Program-made: the position numbers and the translations under genes | Source: Sphingopyxis sp. LC81 | Lineage (GTDB): Bacteria > Pseudomonadota > Alphaproteobacteria > Sphingomonadales > Sphingomonadaceae | Length of the DNA: 45,288 bases | Direction of reading: 5' to 3' | Assembly: GCF_000756375.1 (NCBI RefSeq) | Contig: NZ_JNFD01000029.1 | Span: 1-45,288, forward strand | The notes under the pieces: model-generated | The model's input: the letters and a program-made list of their open reading frames with translations, nothing else | Told to the model about the DNA's origin: nothing | The model's database searches: none | Shown here: piece by piece, positions 19,147 to 27,845 of the stretch | Layout: each line of letters begins with the position of its first letter | Numbering within the stretch: position 1 is the first letter of the stretch

Positions 19147-22026
19147 ATGCCCCGTTTTCATCGTTTCGCCCTCGCCCTGGCGGTGACCACGTCGCTTGTC
19201 GCTGCTGGCCCGGCGCTCGCCAAGGCGAAGGCCGCGAACCCCGCACCGATCGCCGACCTCGTGAAGGCGGTCGATATTCCTTATCAGGCATTCACGCTCG
19301 ACAACGGCCTGCGCGTGATCGTGCACGAGGACCGCAAGGCGCCCGTCGTGGCGGTGTCGGTGTGGTATCGCGTCGGGTCGAAGCATGAGCCGAAGGGCAA
19401 GACGGGCTTTGCGCATCTGTTCGAACATCTGATGTTCAACGGCTCCGAAAATGCGCCCGGCGATTTCTTCGAGCCGCTGCAACAGGTCGGCGCGACCGAC
19501 AGCAACGGCACGACCAACGTCGACCGCACCAATTATTTTGAAACCGTACCGACGGGCGCGCTCGACCGCGCATTGTTCCTCGAAAGCGACCGCATGGGGC
19601 ACCTGCTCGGCGCGGTGACGCAGGAAAAGCTCGATAACCAGCGCGGCGTCGTCCAGAACGAAAAGCGCCAGGGCGACAACAATCCCTATGGCTTGCTGCG
19701 CTACGAGATTTTCGAGAATCTCTTCCCGACCGGCCACCCCTATCACCACAGCACGATCGGTTCGATGGGCGACCTGAATTCGGCGAGCCTCGGCGACGTG
19801 AAGAAGTGGTTCACCGACAATTACGGCCCGAACAATGCGGTGCTGGTGCTCGCGGGCGACGTGAATGTCGCCACTGCGAAAGCCAAGGTGCAGGAATGGT
19901 TCGGCGACATCCCCCGCGGCCCCGAAATCGCGGCGCCCAAGACGTCGATCCCGACGCTGCCCGCGCCGCTGGCGAAAGAGGTCAAGGACCTCGTCCCGAC
20001 GACGCGCATCTATCGCATGTGGGCGATCCCCGGGCTCAACGATCCCGAGGCGGTGCCGTTGCAGATGGCGATGGGCGTGCTCGGCGGCCTGTCGTCGTCG
20101 CGGCTCGACAATGCGCTCGTGCGCAAGGATCCGGTCGCGGTGAGCGTTTCGGCGGTCGCGCAGCCGTTCGAGGATGCCGGCATCCTGCTGGTACAGGCCG
20201 ATGTGAAATCGGGCGTCGACCCCCAACTCGTCGCATCGCGGCTCGACGCCGAAATCGCGAGCTTCCTCGCCAGCGGGCCGACCGCGGACGAGCTGCAGCG
20301 GACCGCGGCCAGCTATCTGGCGGGCACGATCTCCGGGCTCGAATCGGTCGGCGGTTTCGGCGGCAAGGCGGTGACGCTGGCCGAGGGAGCGCTCTATTCG
20401 AACAATCCGGCCTATTATAAGGTCGAGCTCGAGCGGATGGCGAAGGCGACCCCCGAGCAGGTCAAGGCGGTGGCCAATAAATGGCTGTCGCGCCCGGCCT
20501 TCTCGCTGACCTATACCCCCGGCGAGCGCACCGAAGGCGGCGAGAATCGCGGCGGCGCGGTGACGGGCGGCAAGGTGACCGCACCGGTGCAGCCCGACCG
20601 TTACTGGAACGAGGCGCTCGGCGATGTCGGCCCCGATACGGGCGGTGTTTTGTCGTTCGCCGACCGCTCGCAGCTGCCCGTGGTCGCCGACCTCAAGGCG
20701 CTCGATTTTCCGGCGATCGAACGCACCAAGCTGAAAAACGGCGTCGAGGTCGTTTTCGCGCGGCGCACGACGGTGCCGACGGTCAATGTCGCGGTGAGCT
20801 TCGACGCCGGCTATGCCGCCGATCCGCACAGCGCGCTGGGCACCCAGTCCCTGATGCTCAGCCTGATGGACGAGGGCACCACGAGCCTCGATTCGATCGC
20901 CTTTGCCGAGGCGAAGGAGCGGCTCGGCGCGCAGATCGACGCGACCGCCAATGCCGACGAAACGGTGTTCAGCCTGTTCGCGCTGAAACCCAACCTCGGC
21001 GCCTCGCTCAGCCTGCTCGCCGACTATATCCGCAACCCGGCGTTCGACGCCAAGGAACTCGAGCGCGTTCGTGCGCAGCAGCTCAACCGGCTGAAGGCCG
21101 AACTCAATAATCCGAACGCGATCGCGTCGCGCATATTGACGCCGGTGCTGTACGGCGCCGACCATCCCTATGGCATCCCGCCGTCGGGCCTGGGCAATGC
21201 GAAATCGGTCGCGGCGGTGACGCGGGACCAGCTTGCGGCCTTCCATACGGCGTGGATTCGTCCCGACAATGCGCGCATCTTCGTGGTCGGCGACACGACG
21301 CTCGCCGAAGTGAAGAAACAGCTCGATACGACGCTCGGCCAGTGGCAGGCGCCCGCGACCGCGAAGCCCACTAAGCATTTCGAGATCGCGATCCCGGCGC
21401 CGAAACCGCGCATCCTGCTGTTCGACCGGCCGAAGTCGCCGCAGTCGGTGATCCTCGCCGGCAAGGTGCTGGGCGCCAAGGGCGGCGACGAGCTGGAGGT
21501 GCTCCGCTCGGCGAACGATATTTTCGGCGGCAATTTCCTGTCGCGCTTCAACACCAATTTGCGCGAGACCAAGGGCTGGTCCTATGGCGTGCGCAGCCGC
21601 ATTTCGGGCGATCAGGACCGGTTGACCTGGGTCGCCGCGGCGCCGGTGCAGGCCGATCGCACGGGCGATTCGATCAAGGAGCTGCAAAGCGACCTCAAAA
21701 GCTTCCTCGGCGACAAGGGCGTGACGAAGGAAGAGCTGGAACGCACGATCAACGGCAGCGTCCGCGAACTGCCCGGCAGCTTCGAAACTTCGGGCGACGT
21801 GCTCGGCGGAATCCGGCAGATCGTCAAATTCTCGCGCCCCGACAATTATTACGAGACGCTGCCTGCAACCTATGAAGCGATGACCGCCGCCGAAATCGAC
21901 GCGGCGGCGCGAAAGGCGCTCAGTGTTGACGGTCTGGTCTATGTCGTCGTCGGCGATGCCGCGGTGGTAAAACCGCAGCTTGACGGATTGGGTCTGCCGG
22001 TGGAAACGGTGTCCCTCGATAACTAA
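19147..22026 (+). CDS. Periplasmic M16 family zinc peptidase (double-domain)
   Basis: This is an insulinase/pitrilysin-type peptidase with a signal peptide (MPRFHRFALALAVTTSLVAAGPALA). The 959-residue protein contains two M16 halves. The first carries the inverted zinc motif H90-x2-E93-H94 (HLFEHLMF) and the third ligand near E172 (QNEKRQG). The second half (from about residue 510, LKNGVEVVFARRTTVPTV) lacks the zinc motif, as usual. The ribosome-binding site AAGAGGA precedes the ATG. It may share a transcript with the penicillin acylase upstream and the small protein 26 bases downstream. Such M16 proteins degrade short periplasmic peptides. Confidence 0.94.
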   Translation: MPRFHRFALALAVTTSLVAAGPALAKAKAANPAPIADLVKAVDIPYQAFTLDNGLRVIVHEDRKAPVVAVSVWYRVGSKHEPKGKTGFAHLFEHLMFNGSENAPGDFFEPLQQVGATDSNGTTNVDRTNYFETVPTGALDRALFLESDRMGHLLGAVTQEKLDNQRGVVQNEKRQGDNNPYGLLRYEIFENLFPTGHPYHHSTIGSMGDLNSASLGDVKKWFTDNYGPNNAVLVLAGDVNVATAKAKVQEWFGDIPRGPEIAAPKTSIPTLPAPLAKEVKDLVPTTRIYRMWAIPGLNDPEAVPLQMAMGVLGGLSSSRLDNALVRKDPVAVSVSAVAQPFEDAGILLVQADVKSGVDPQLVASRLDAEIASFLASGPTADELQRTAASYLAGTISGLESVGGFGGKAVTLAEGALYSNNPAYYKVELERMAKATPEQVKAVANKWLSRPAFSLTYTPGERTEGGENRGGAVTGGKVTAPVQPDRYWNEALGDVGPDTGGVLSFADRSQLPVVADLKALDFPAIERTKLKNGVEVVFARRTTVPTVNVAVSFDAGYAADPHSALGTQSLMLSLMDEGTTSLDSIAFAEAKERLGAQIDATANADETVFSLFALKPNLGASLSLLADYIRNPAFDAKELERVRAQQLNRLKAELNNPNAIASRILTPVLYGADHPYGIPPSGLGNAKSVAAVTRDQLAAFHTAWIRPDNARIFVVGDTTLAEVKKQLDTTLGQWQAPATAKPTKHFEIAIPAPKPRILLFDRPKSPQSVILAGKVLGAKGGDELEVLRSANDIFGGNFLSRFNTNLRETKGWSYGVRSRISGDQDRLTWVAAAPVQADRTGDSIKELQSDLKSFLGDKGVTKEELERTINGSVRELPGSFETSGDVLGGIRQIVKFSRPDNYYETLPATYEAMTAAEIDAAARKALSVDGLVYVVVGDAAVVKPQLDGLGLPVETVSLDN

Positions 22027-22052
22027 CATCAGTTTCAGTAAGGAGAGCCCAT

Positions 22053-22355
22053 ATGTCCCAAGTCGATGGCAGCTATGATTGCGTAACCAAGTCGCCGATG
22101 GGCGACCAGAAGTCGGTTTTCACCGTGAATAGCGACGGCGGCGGCTTCACCGGCCAGAACGCCGGCGCGATGGGTTCGCTCGACGTCGAAAATGGCAAGG
22201 TCGACGGCAACAAGCTGACCTGGACCATGAACATGAAGGTGCCGATGCCGATGACGCTCGAATGCGAAGCGACGATCGACGGCGACGCGCTGACCGGCAC
22301 GATCAAGGCCGGTGCGTTCGGTTCGATGGCGATGACCGGCACCCGCCAGGGCTGA
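22053..22355 (+). CDS. Small hypothetical protein, beta-rich
   Basis: This 100-residue protein has no signal peptide or membrane segment. It is rich in Gly, Thr and Met with alternating patterns (MSQVDGSYDCVTKSPMGDQK, LTWTMNMKVPMPMTLECEAT, GTIKAGAFGSMAMTG), suggesting a small beta-barrel or beta-sandwich. I do not recognise a named family. The ribosome-binding site AAGGAG is excellent and a terminator follows at once, so it is a real gene. It lies 26 bases after the M16 peptidase and is very probably its operon partner; its role is unknown. Confidence 0.82.
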   Translation: MSQVDGSYDCVTKSPMGDQKSVFTVNSDGGGFTGQNAGAMGSLDVENGKVDGNKLTWTMNMKVPMPMTLECEATIDGDALTGTIKAGAFGSMAMTGTRQG

Positions 22356-22376
22356 GCCACGTCCCACGAAAAGCGA

Positions 22377-22404
22377 AGGGCCGTCTCGCCGAGGCGGCCC
22401 TTTT
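22377..22404 (+). terminator. Rho-independent terminator
   Basis: AGGGCCG / CGGCCCT form a stem around TCTCGCCGAGG and are followed by TTTT. It ends the penicillin acylase-M16-small protein unit. Confidence 0.85.
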
Positions 22405-22486
22405 GCGTTGCATAGCAATGCCCTTTGCCTTTGTGGGGCATTGGGGGACTATCCAAAGCGGCGGCATGGGCGCATAGGCTGCCGCC

Positions 22487-23731
22487 ATGCACAAGCCGGC
22501 CCAATCCCCCCAACGGAGCCTGCCGGGCGACCGTGAGATGGTGGTCATGATGGCGATGGTCATGGCGCTCAATGCGCTCGCCATCGATTCGATGCTGCCC
22601 GCGCTGCCCGCGATCGGTCAGGCGCTGGGCGTCACGGTCGCGAATGATCGTCAGCATATCATCTCGATCTATCTGCTCGGCATCGGCTTCGGTTCGCTGC
22701 TGTACGGCCCGCTGTCGGACCGGTTCGGGCGCAAGGGCGTGCTCGTCCCCGCGCTGTTCGCCTATCTCGCGCTCGCGATCGGGTGCGGGCTGGCGACGAG
22801 TTTCGCGATGCTGCTCGTGCTGCGTTTCGTCCACGGGCTGGTCAGTGCTGCGCTCGGCGTCATCGTCGTCGCGGTGATCCGCGACCTGTTCGCGGGCGAT
22901 GCGATGGCGAAACGGCTGTCGCTGATCTTCCTCGTCTTCATGATCGTGCCGATCATCGCGCCGACGATCGGCGCCGGGATCGCCGCGGTGGCGGGCTGGC
23001 GCGCGATCTTCGTCGTGCTGGCGGTGATGTCGATCGTGATGCTGTTCTGGCTGCGCCGCCTTCCCGAGACGCTCGACCCCGCCGACGTGCGGCCGCTCGA
23101 TCTCAAGACGATGGTCGCCGGCTGGGCGACGGTCACACGGCATCGCCGCGCGGCGGGCTATATGATCGCGTCGGGGATGATGCAGGGCGCGCTCTATGGC
23201 TATCTCAACAGCAGCGAGCAGATCATCGCCGAAGTGTTCGGCGCGCAGGCGATGTTCCCGCTGATCTTCGCGTGCGTCGCGGTCGGCATTGCGATCGCCA
23301 ATTTCTCCAACGCCGCGATCGTCGAGCGGTTCGGTGCGCGGCGCGTATCGCAGGCGGCGGTCTTCGCCTTCATGGCGACCTCGATCCTGCAGATCGTCGC
23401 GGCGCTGAGCGGGGTCGAGACGCTGTGGATGTTCACCGCGTTGATGATGGTCAATGTCGGCCTCGTCGGCTTTATCGGCAGCAACTTCGGGTCGATCGCG
23501 ATGGAGGATTTCGGCCATATGGCCGGGGTCGCGTCGTCGTATCAGAGCTTTGCCAAGACTTTGCTCGCGGCGACCGTCGGCGCGACGATCGGCCAGCAAT
23601 ATGATGGCACGACGCTGCCGCTCGCCTATGCCTTCCTGATCAGCGCGGTGATCGGCCTCGCGCTCGTCTTCTGGGCCGAGCGCGGCAAGCTGTTCACGCG
23701 GCCGGGAACGGCGCCGAAAAGCCCTTATTGA
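22487..23731 (+). CDS. Bcr/CflA-type MFS multidrug efflux transporter
   Basis: This is an inner-membrane drug:H+ antiporter of the DHA1 class. The 414-residue protein has about twelve hydrophobic helices. Motif A lies between TM2 and TM3 (GSLLYGPLSDRFGRKGVLV). The first helix has MALNALAIDSMLPALPAI, the Asp-containing TM1 typical of Bcr/CflA. FLVFMIVPIIAPTIGAGI fits motif C of antiporters. The ATG at 22487 has only a weak ribosome-binding site; a shorter start at the internal Met cluster near residue 16 is possible. It is monocistronic, convergent with bdcA across a palindromic repeat. Confidence 0.9.
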   Translation: MHKPAQSPQRSLPGDREMVVMMAMVMALNALAIDSMLPALPAIGQALGVTVANDRQHIISIYLLGIGFGSLLYGPLSDRFGRKGVLVPALFAYLALAIGCGLATSFAMLLVLRFVHGLVSAALGVIVVAVIRDLFAGDAMAKRLSLIFLVFMIVPIIAPTIGAGIAAVAGWRAIFVVLAVMSIVMLFWLRRLPETLDPADVRPLDLKTMVAGWATVTRHRRAAGYMIASGMMQGALYGYLNSSEQIIAEVFGAQAMFPLIFACVAVGIAIANFSNAAIVERFGARRVSQAAVFAFMATSILQIVAALSGVETLWMFTALMMVNVGLVGFIGSNFGSIAMEDFGHMAGVASSYQSFAKTLLAATVGATIGQQYDGTTLPLAYAFLISAVIGLALVFWAERGKLFTRPGTAPKSPY

Positions 23732-23795
23732 CGGCCATGTCGGCTTGAGGTCGATGACCGCCCGCTTAGGGGCGGGGCGCGGACGTTTCCGGCTT

Positions 23796-23884
23796 CGTCA
23801 TCCCGGGCTTGACCCGGGACCCGCCTTCCTTCTTTCCAGCATCGCCGAAGACAAGGCAGGCCCCGGATCAAGTCCGGGGTGACG
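23796..23884. repeat. Intergenic inverted-repeat element (CGTCATCCCGGG type)
   Basis: The 24-bp arms, CGTCATCCCGGGCTTGACCC at the left and its inverted partner at 23861-23884 (read backwards CGTCACCCCGGACTTGATCC), differ at about four positions and enclose about 40 bases. They fill the gap between the convergent MFS and bdcA genes. This is a common dispersed repeat type in alphaproteobacteria. Otherwise 23732-23962 shows nothing. Confidence 0.75.
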
Positions 23885-23962
23885 ATGAAAGAGGGTCAGC
23901 TTCCGGTCGCTTTCGGACGCCTCTCTCCCGTGGGGACGGCCTCGCGACCGCCCCCAATCACC

Positions 23963-24676
23963 TCACGCGCCGAACGCGCCGTCGATCGTATGCATCGCGC
24001 CGGTGACGAAGCCCGCCTCGGGGCCCGCGAGCCAGGCCACCATGCCCGCGACCTCTTCGGGCCGCCCATGGCGCTTGATCGCCATGAAGCTGTGCATCAG
24101 CTCGCGCATCGGCCCGTCCTCGGGGTTGGCATCGGTGTCGATCGGACCCGGCTGCACGATGTTGATCGTGATCCCGCGCGGGCCGAAGTCGCGCGCCAGT
24201 CCGCGTGCCATGCCCTGCAACGCCGACTTGCTCAGCGCATAGGAGGCCATGCCGGGCACTGGCATGCGGTCGCCGTTGACCGACCCGATCACGATGATGC
24301 GGCCGCCTTCGGGCATCTGCCGCGCCGCCTCGACCGACGCATGATAGGGGGCGTTGACGTTGACGCGGATCAGCCGGTCGACCTCGTCGGGATCGAGGTC
24401 GAGCGCGTCGCCGAACAGCGCGAAGCCGGCGTTGACGACCAAAATGTCGAGCGGACCGCTCTCGCGCACCCGCGCGATCACCGCGTCGCGGTCGCCGCTG
24501 TCGGTCGGCACCGCGGTGGTGGCGGTCTCGGTCGCCAGCTGCTCGGCCTCCCCGCGCGAGCCGTTGTAGGTGAAGACGACCTTGGCGCCGTCGGCGGCGA
24601 AGCGGCGCACGATCGCCGCCCCGATCCCGCGGCTGCCACCGAGGACGAGAACGGATTTTCCTTGGAATTCGGACAT
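23963..24676 (-). CDS. bdcA: BdcA-like SDR, c-di-GMP-binding biofilm dispersal mediator
   Basis: The 237-residue protein aligns from memory almost end to end with E. coli BdcA: GGSRGIGAAIVRRF, YHASVEAARQMPEGGRI, GSVNGDRMPV, QPGPIDTDANP and the C-terminus FVTGAMHTIDGAFGA are the same or nearly so. BdcA is a short-chain dehydrogenase-fold protein reported to lower free c-di-GMP by binding it and to promote biofilm dispersal. The NADP-binding motif is at 13-19 and the SDR triad S132, Y146, K150 is intact, so it may also be a reductase. Glu50, the position whose mutation altered E. coli BdcA activity, is present. It diverges from its TetR regulator across 76 bases, as in E. coli. Confidence 0.92.
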   Translation of the reverse strand: MSEFQGKSVLVLGGSRGIGAAIVRRFAADGAKVVFTYNGSRGEAEQLATETATTAVPTDSGDRDAVIARVRESGPLDILVVNAGFALFGDALDLDPDEVDRLIRVNVNAPYHASVEAARQMPEGGRIIVIGSVNGDRMPVPGMASYALSKSALQGMARGLARDFGPRGITINIVQPGPIDTDANPEDGPMRELMHSFMAIKRHGRPEEVAGMVAWLAGPEAGFVTGAMHTIDGAFGA

Positions 24677-24743
24677 TGGGAGATTCCTTGCTTATTAATA
24701 TAGGGAGCACTACATAAAATCGCGAAAGCCATCGTCAAGGTAT

Positions 24744-24763
24744 TTTGTAACAGTGACTACAAA
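24744..24763. promoter_or_regulatory. Candidate BdcR operator overlapping the bdcR start
   Basis: TTTGTA - N8 (ACAGTGAC) - TACAAA is a perfect 6-bp inverted repeat across the bdcR GTG start. A second, imperfect pair (ACATAAAAT near 24713-24721 and ATTTTGTA at 24742-24749) suggests a further site between the two genes. The placement fits autorepression plus control of bdcA. Confidence 0.5.
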
Positions 24764-25343
24764 TAAACCCCGATCGCGCGGCCGCCCGCGGCGCTTCGAT
24801 CCCGACGCCGCTGTCGTAACCGCGCAGCAGCTTTTCCACGCGCGCGGCTATGACGCGGTCAGCGTCGCCGACGTCACCGATGCGCTCGGCATCAATCCGC
24901 CCAGCTTCTACGCCGCCTTCGGCAGCAAGGCCGGCCTCTATCAACGCGTGCTCGACCATTGGACCGGCACCGCGGCCATCCCGCTCGCCGACATCCTGCG
25001 TCCTGACGTGCCTGTCGCCAAGGCTCTTGCGGCGATGCTGGAGGAAGCCGCGCGCCGCTATGCATCCGACCCGGCGGCGGGCGGCTGTCTCGTGCTCGAA
25101 GGTACGCGCTGCAACGACGAGGGCGCGCGCGAAGCCGCACGCGCGCTTAACCTCGGCGCCGAGGCGTTTATCCGCGACTATATCGCGGCCCGCCATCCCG
25201 AAGCCGCCGATGAAGTGGCCGATTTCGTCAGCACGACGATGTCCGGGCTTTCGGCGAAAGCGCGCGGCGGGCACGACTTGCCCCGCCTCCTTGCCACCGC
25301 CCGGCTCGCGGGCAGCGCGCTCGCGAAAACTCTGCCTGCCTGA
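24753..25343 (+). CDS. bdcR: TetR family repressor of bdcA (BdcR-like)
   Basis: This 196-residue TetR regulator has an N-terminal HTH (RGRPRRFDPDAAVVTAQQLF, YDAVSVADVTDALGINPPSF, YAAFGSKAGLY). The ligand domain carries IPLADILRPDVPV, EEAARRYASDPAAGGCLVLEG and STTMSGLSAKAR, which match E. coli BdcR (YjgJ) as I recall it. The start is GTG, inside the predicted operator. Divergent pairing with bdcA is the same as in E. coli, supporting orthology and suggesting the two travel as a module. The ligand is unknown. Confidence 0.88.
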   Translation: MTTNKPRSRGRPRRFDPDAAVVTAQQLFHARGYDAVSVADVTDALGINPPSFYAAFGSKAGLYQRVLDHWTGTAAIPLADILRPDVPVAKALAAMLEEAARRYASDPAAGGCLVLEGTRCNDEGAREAARALNLGAEAFIRDYIAARHPEAADEVADFVSTTMSGLSAKARGGHDLPRLLATARLAGSALAKTLPA

Positions 25344-25400
25344 TCCCGCTTGTCGGATGCCCCCTTGCGAAGGCGCGCGGACGCGGCATAGTCCGCCTCC

Positions 25401-26774
25401 ATGCGCAACCTAACCGCTCCGCTCGCCCTCGCCGCCGCCTTGCTCGCCGCCGCGCCCGTCCACGCCAAGCCCGCCGATACCGAGGCGGCGAAAAAGATAT
25501 TGAAGGACAGCATCGCGATCCCGACCGTCGAGGGCCGCGGACAGGTGCCCAAGCTCGCCGCCTATTATGCCAGCGTGCTGAAAGCCGCGGGCTATGCCGA
25601 CGCTGACATTGAGATCACGCCGATCGGTGAGACCGCGACCTTCGCCGCAACGCTGCACGGGACGACCAAGCAGAAGCCGATCGTGCTGCTCGGCCATATG
25701 GATGTCGTCGAGGCCGATCCCAAGGACTGGACACGCGACCCCTTCGTGCCGGTCGAGGAGAATGGCTATATTTTCGGCCGCGGGTCGGAGGACAATAAGT
25801 TCGACGTCTCGATGATGGTCGCGACGATGGCGCAGCTCAAGAAGGACGGCTTCAAGCCGAAGCGTTCGATCATTCTTTTGTTGTCGGGCGACGAGGAAAC
25901 CTCGATGACCACGACGCGCGCGCTCGCCGCGAAATATAAGGGCGCCGAATTCGCGCTCAACGGCGACGGTGGTGGCGGGACGATCGGCGAGGACGGCAAA
26001 CCCAAATATTACGGGCTGCAGGCGGGCGAGAAGACCTATGCCGACTTCACGCTCGAAGTGACCAACCCCGGCGGGCACAGCTCGCGTCCCACGGGCAGCA
26101 ATGCGATCGTCCAGCTGTCGGCGGCGCTCGCCAAGGTCGGCGCCTATCGCTTCACGCCGCAGCAGAATGAGCTGACCAAGGTCGGCATGCCGATCGTCGC
26201 CGACCAGGTCGGCGGCGATATCGGCGCGGCGCTGAAGGCCTTCGCGGCGAACCCGGCCGACGCCAAGGCGATCGCCGCGATCCGCGCCGAGCCCGAATAT
26301 GTCGGCCAGATCGGCACCACCTGCGTCCCGACGCTGGTCAAGGGCGGTCACGCCGAAAATGCGCTTCCCCAAAGGGCGACGGCGAACATCAACTGCCGCA
26401 TCTTTCCCGGGGTGCCGGTCGAAACGGTGCGCGCCGAGCTCGAAAAGGCCATCGCCGACCCCGCGATCAAGGTGAACACCGATCCCGACGCGAGCGCGAG
26501 CGATGCTTCGCCGCTGCGCCCCGACGTCGTGGCGGCGGTGACGAAGGCGGTGCGCGCGCGCGCGCCGGGGCTGCCGATCATCCCGTCGATGAGCGCGGGC
26601 GCGACCGACAGCTATCATTTCCGCATTCAGGGCGTCCCGAGCTACGGCGTCGCGGGCCTCTTTTCGAAGGCGAGCGACAGCTACGCGCACGGGCTCAACG
26701 AGCGCGTGCCCGTGGACGCGATCACCCCGGCGCTCGCGCATTGGGACAGCCTGCTGCGCGACCTGTCGAAATAG
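25401..26774 (+). CDS. Periplasmic M20 family metallopeptidase
   Basis: This is a di-zinc peptidase of the ArgE/DapE/CPG2 clan with a signal peptide ([22 protein letters not shown]). The 457-residue protein keeps the metal ligands: LLGHMDVV (H99, D101), RGSEDNK (D131) and SGDEETS (E165, E166). VTNPGGHSSRP marks the dimerisation domain and the late His lies in SAGATDSYHFRI. The second motif reads GRGSEDNK where GRGxxDMKG is usual. The export signal means it trims peptides or amides outside the cytosol, in line with the M17, M16 and acylase enzymes nearby. Its exact substrate is unknown. It ends 9 bases from the convergent AraC gene. Confidence 0.92.
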   Translation: MRNLTAPLALAAALLAAAPVHAKPADTEAAKKILKDSIAIPTVEGRGQVPKLAAYYASVLKAAGYADADIEITPIGETATFAATLHGTTKQKPIVLLGHMDVVEADPKDWTRDPFVPVEENGYIFGRGSEDNKFDVSMMVATMAQLKKDGFKPKRSIILLLSGDEETSMTTTRALAAKYKGAEFALNGDGGGGTIGEDGKPKYYGLQAGEKTYADFTLEVTNPGGHSSRPTGSNAIVQLSAALAKVGAYRFTPQQNELTKVGMPIVADQVGGDIGAALKAFAANPADAKAIAAIRAEPEYVGQIGTTCVPTLVKGGHAENALPQRATANINCRIFPGVPVETVRAELEKAIADPAIKVNTDPDASASDASPLRPDVVAAVTKAVRARAPGLPIIPSMSAGATDSYHFRIQGVPSYGVAGLFSKASDSYAHGLNERVPVDAITPALAHWDSLLRDLSK

Positions 26775-26783
26775 AAGGCGGCG

Positions 26784-27683
26784 CTACGCCGACAAGCCGA
26801 ACTCCGGCGCCGCGCGTAACCGCGCGGCGTCGCGCAGTGGCGGTACGCCGAAGGTCCGGCTGTAATCACGGTTGAACTGTGATGGGCTTTCGTACCCGAC
26901 CTGAAAGCCCGCGCTCGCCGCGTCCATCGCCTCCGACACCATCAGCCGCCGCGCTTCTAGCAGGCGCAGCCGGGTGCGGTACTGCAGTGGGCTGAAGCGC
27001 GTAACGCTCTTGAAATGCTCATGGAAGGACGACGGGCTCATCCCCGCCAGCCCCGCCAGATGGTCGACGCTGAACGCGCCGGCATAATGCTCCTTGATCC
27101 AGGCCACCGCGCGGCTGATCTGGTGCAGCCGCGTGTCGGCGGTGGCGATATGGCGCAGCATCGCGCCCTGCGATCCGGTCAGCAGCCGGTACAATATCTC
27201 GCGTTCGACCAGCGGCGCCAGCGCAGCAATGTCGTCCGGCGTATCGAGCAGCCGCAGCAGGCGGAGCGCGGCGTCGAGCAGGCCCGCGTCGGTATCGCCG
27301 ACCGCGATCGACGGGGCATGGTCGCTGCGCGGCACGCGCGCATCGTGCGCCAGCAGCAGTTCGCTAAGCACCGCGACGTCGAGGTCCAGCTTCAGGCACA
27401 GATAGGGATTCTCGATGCTGGCATCGACGATCATGCCGCTCACCGGCAGGTCGACCGACACCACCAGAAACTGCGCGCTGTCGTAGATGAAGCTGGCGTC
27501 GCCCAGCAGCACCCGCTTGCGCCCGCTGACTGCCAGGCAGAGCGACGGTTCGTACACGACCGGCATCGGGTTGCTCGGTTCGGAGCTGCGGACAAGCGAA
27601 ACGCGTGGCAGCGCGCAGGCGTGAATCCCCTCGGTGGGCCGGTGTCGAAGCAACAGTGACTGCATTTCCTCAAGTGTCGTCAT
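26784..27683 (-). CDS. AraC family transcriptional regulator
   Basis: This 299-residue protein has an N-terminal AraC_N-type sensing domain (MPVVYEPSLCLAVSGRKRVLLGD, SVDLPVSGMIVDAS). The C-terminal double HTH (about 195-290) holds FSVDHLAGLAGMSPSSFHEHFK, SPLQYRTRLRLLEARRLM and VGYESPSQFNRDYSRTFGVPP, the AraC signature. The ATG at 27683 gives the standard N-terminus (MTTLEEMQSLLLRH); the frame is open much further upstream, only through the divergent SDR. Regulators of this subfamily usually control the adjacent oxidoreductase, here the SDR 162 bases away. Confidence 0.93.
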   Translation of the reverse strand: MTTLEEMQSLLLRHRPTEGIHACALPRVSLVRSSEPSNPMPVVYEPSLCLAVSGRKRVLLGDASFIYDSAQFLVVSVDLPVSGMIVDASIENPYLCLKLDLDVAVLSELLLAHDARVPRSDHAPSIAVGDTDAGLLDAALRLLRLLDTPDDIAALAPLVEREILYRLLTGSQGAMLRHIATADTRLHQISRAVAWIKEHYAGAFSVDHLAGLAGMSPSSFHEHFKSVTRFSPLQYRTRLRLLEARRLMVSEAMDAASAGFQVGYESPSQFNRDYSRTFGVPPLRDAARLRAAPEFGLSA

Positions 27684-27780
27684 TGCGACGGTCTTGCAGT
27701 CTTGCCGTGCCCGGACAAGCGCAAAGCGCGGCGTCCGGAGTATCGTGCAATCATCGCGGAGGTGCGTTCTACCGCTTCCT

Positions 27781-27800
27781 GTCCGAAACGGTCCAAAACG
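27781..27800. promoter_or_regulatory. Tandem decamer repeat, candidate AraC-type binding site
   Basis: GTCCGAAACG is followed directly by GTCCAAAACG, then GGTC. Direct repeats of about one helical turn are typical for AraC-family half-sites. It is located between the AraC gene and the SDR start (27846). Confidence 0.45.
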
Positions 27801-27845
27801 GGTCAGCGGACGGCACAGGGCCGCCCGGCTTCGATGGAGACGATC

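Noticed and set aside
19039..22029. 996-codon minus-strand frame opposite the M16 peptidase
   Set aside because: Shadow of the M16 gene; low-complexity Arg/Asp/His composition and no recognisable domain.
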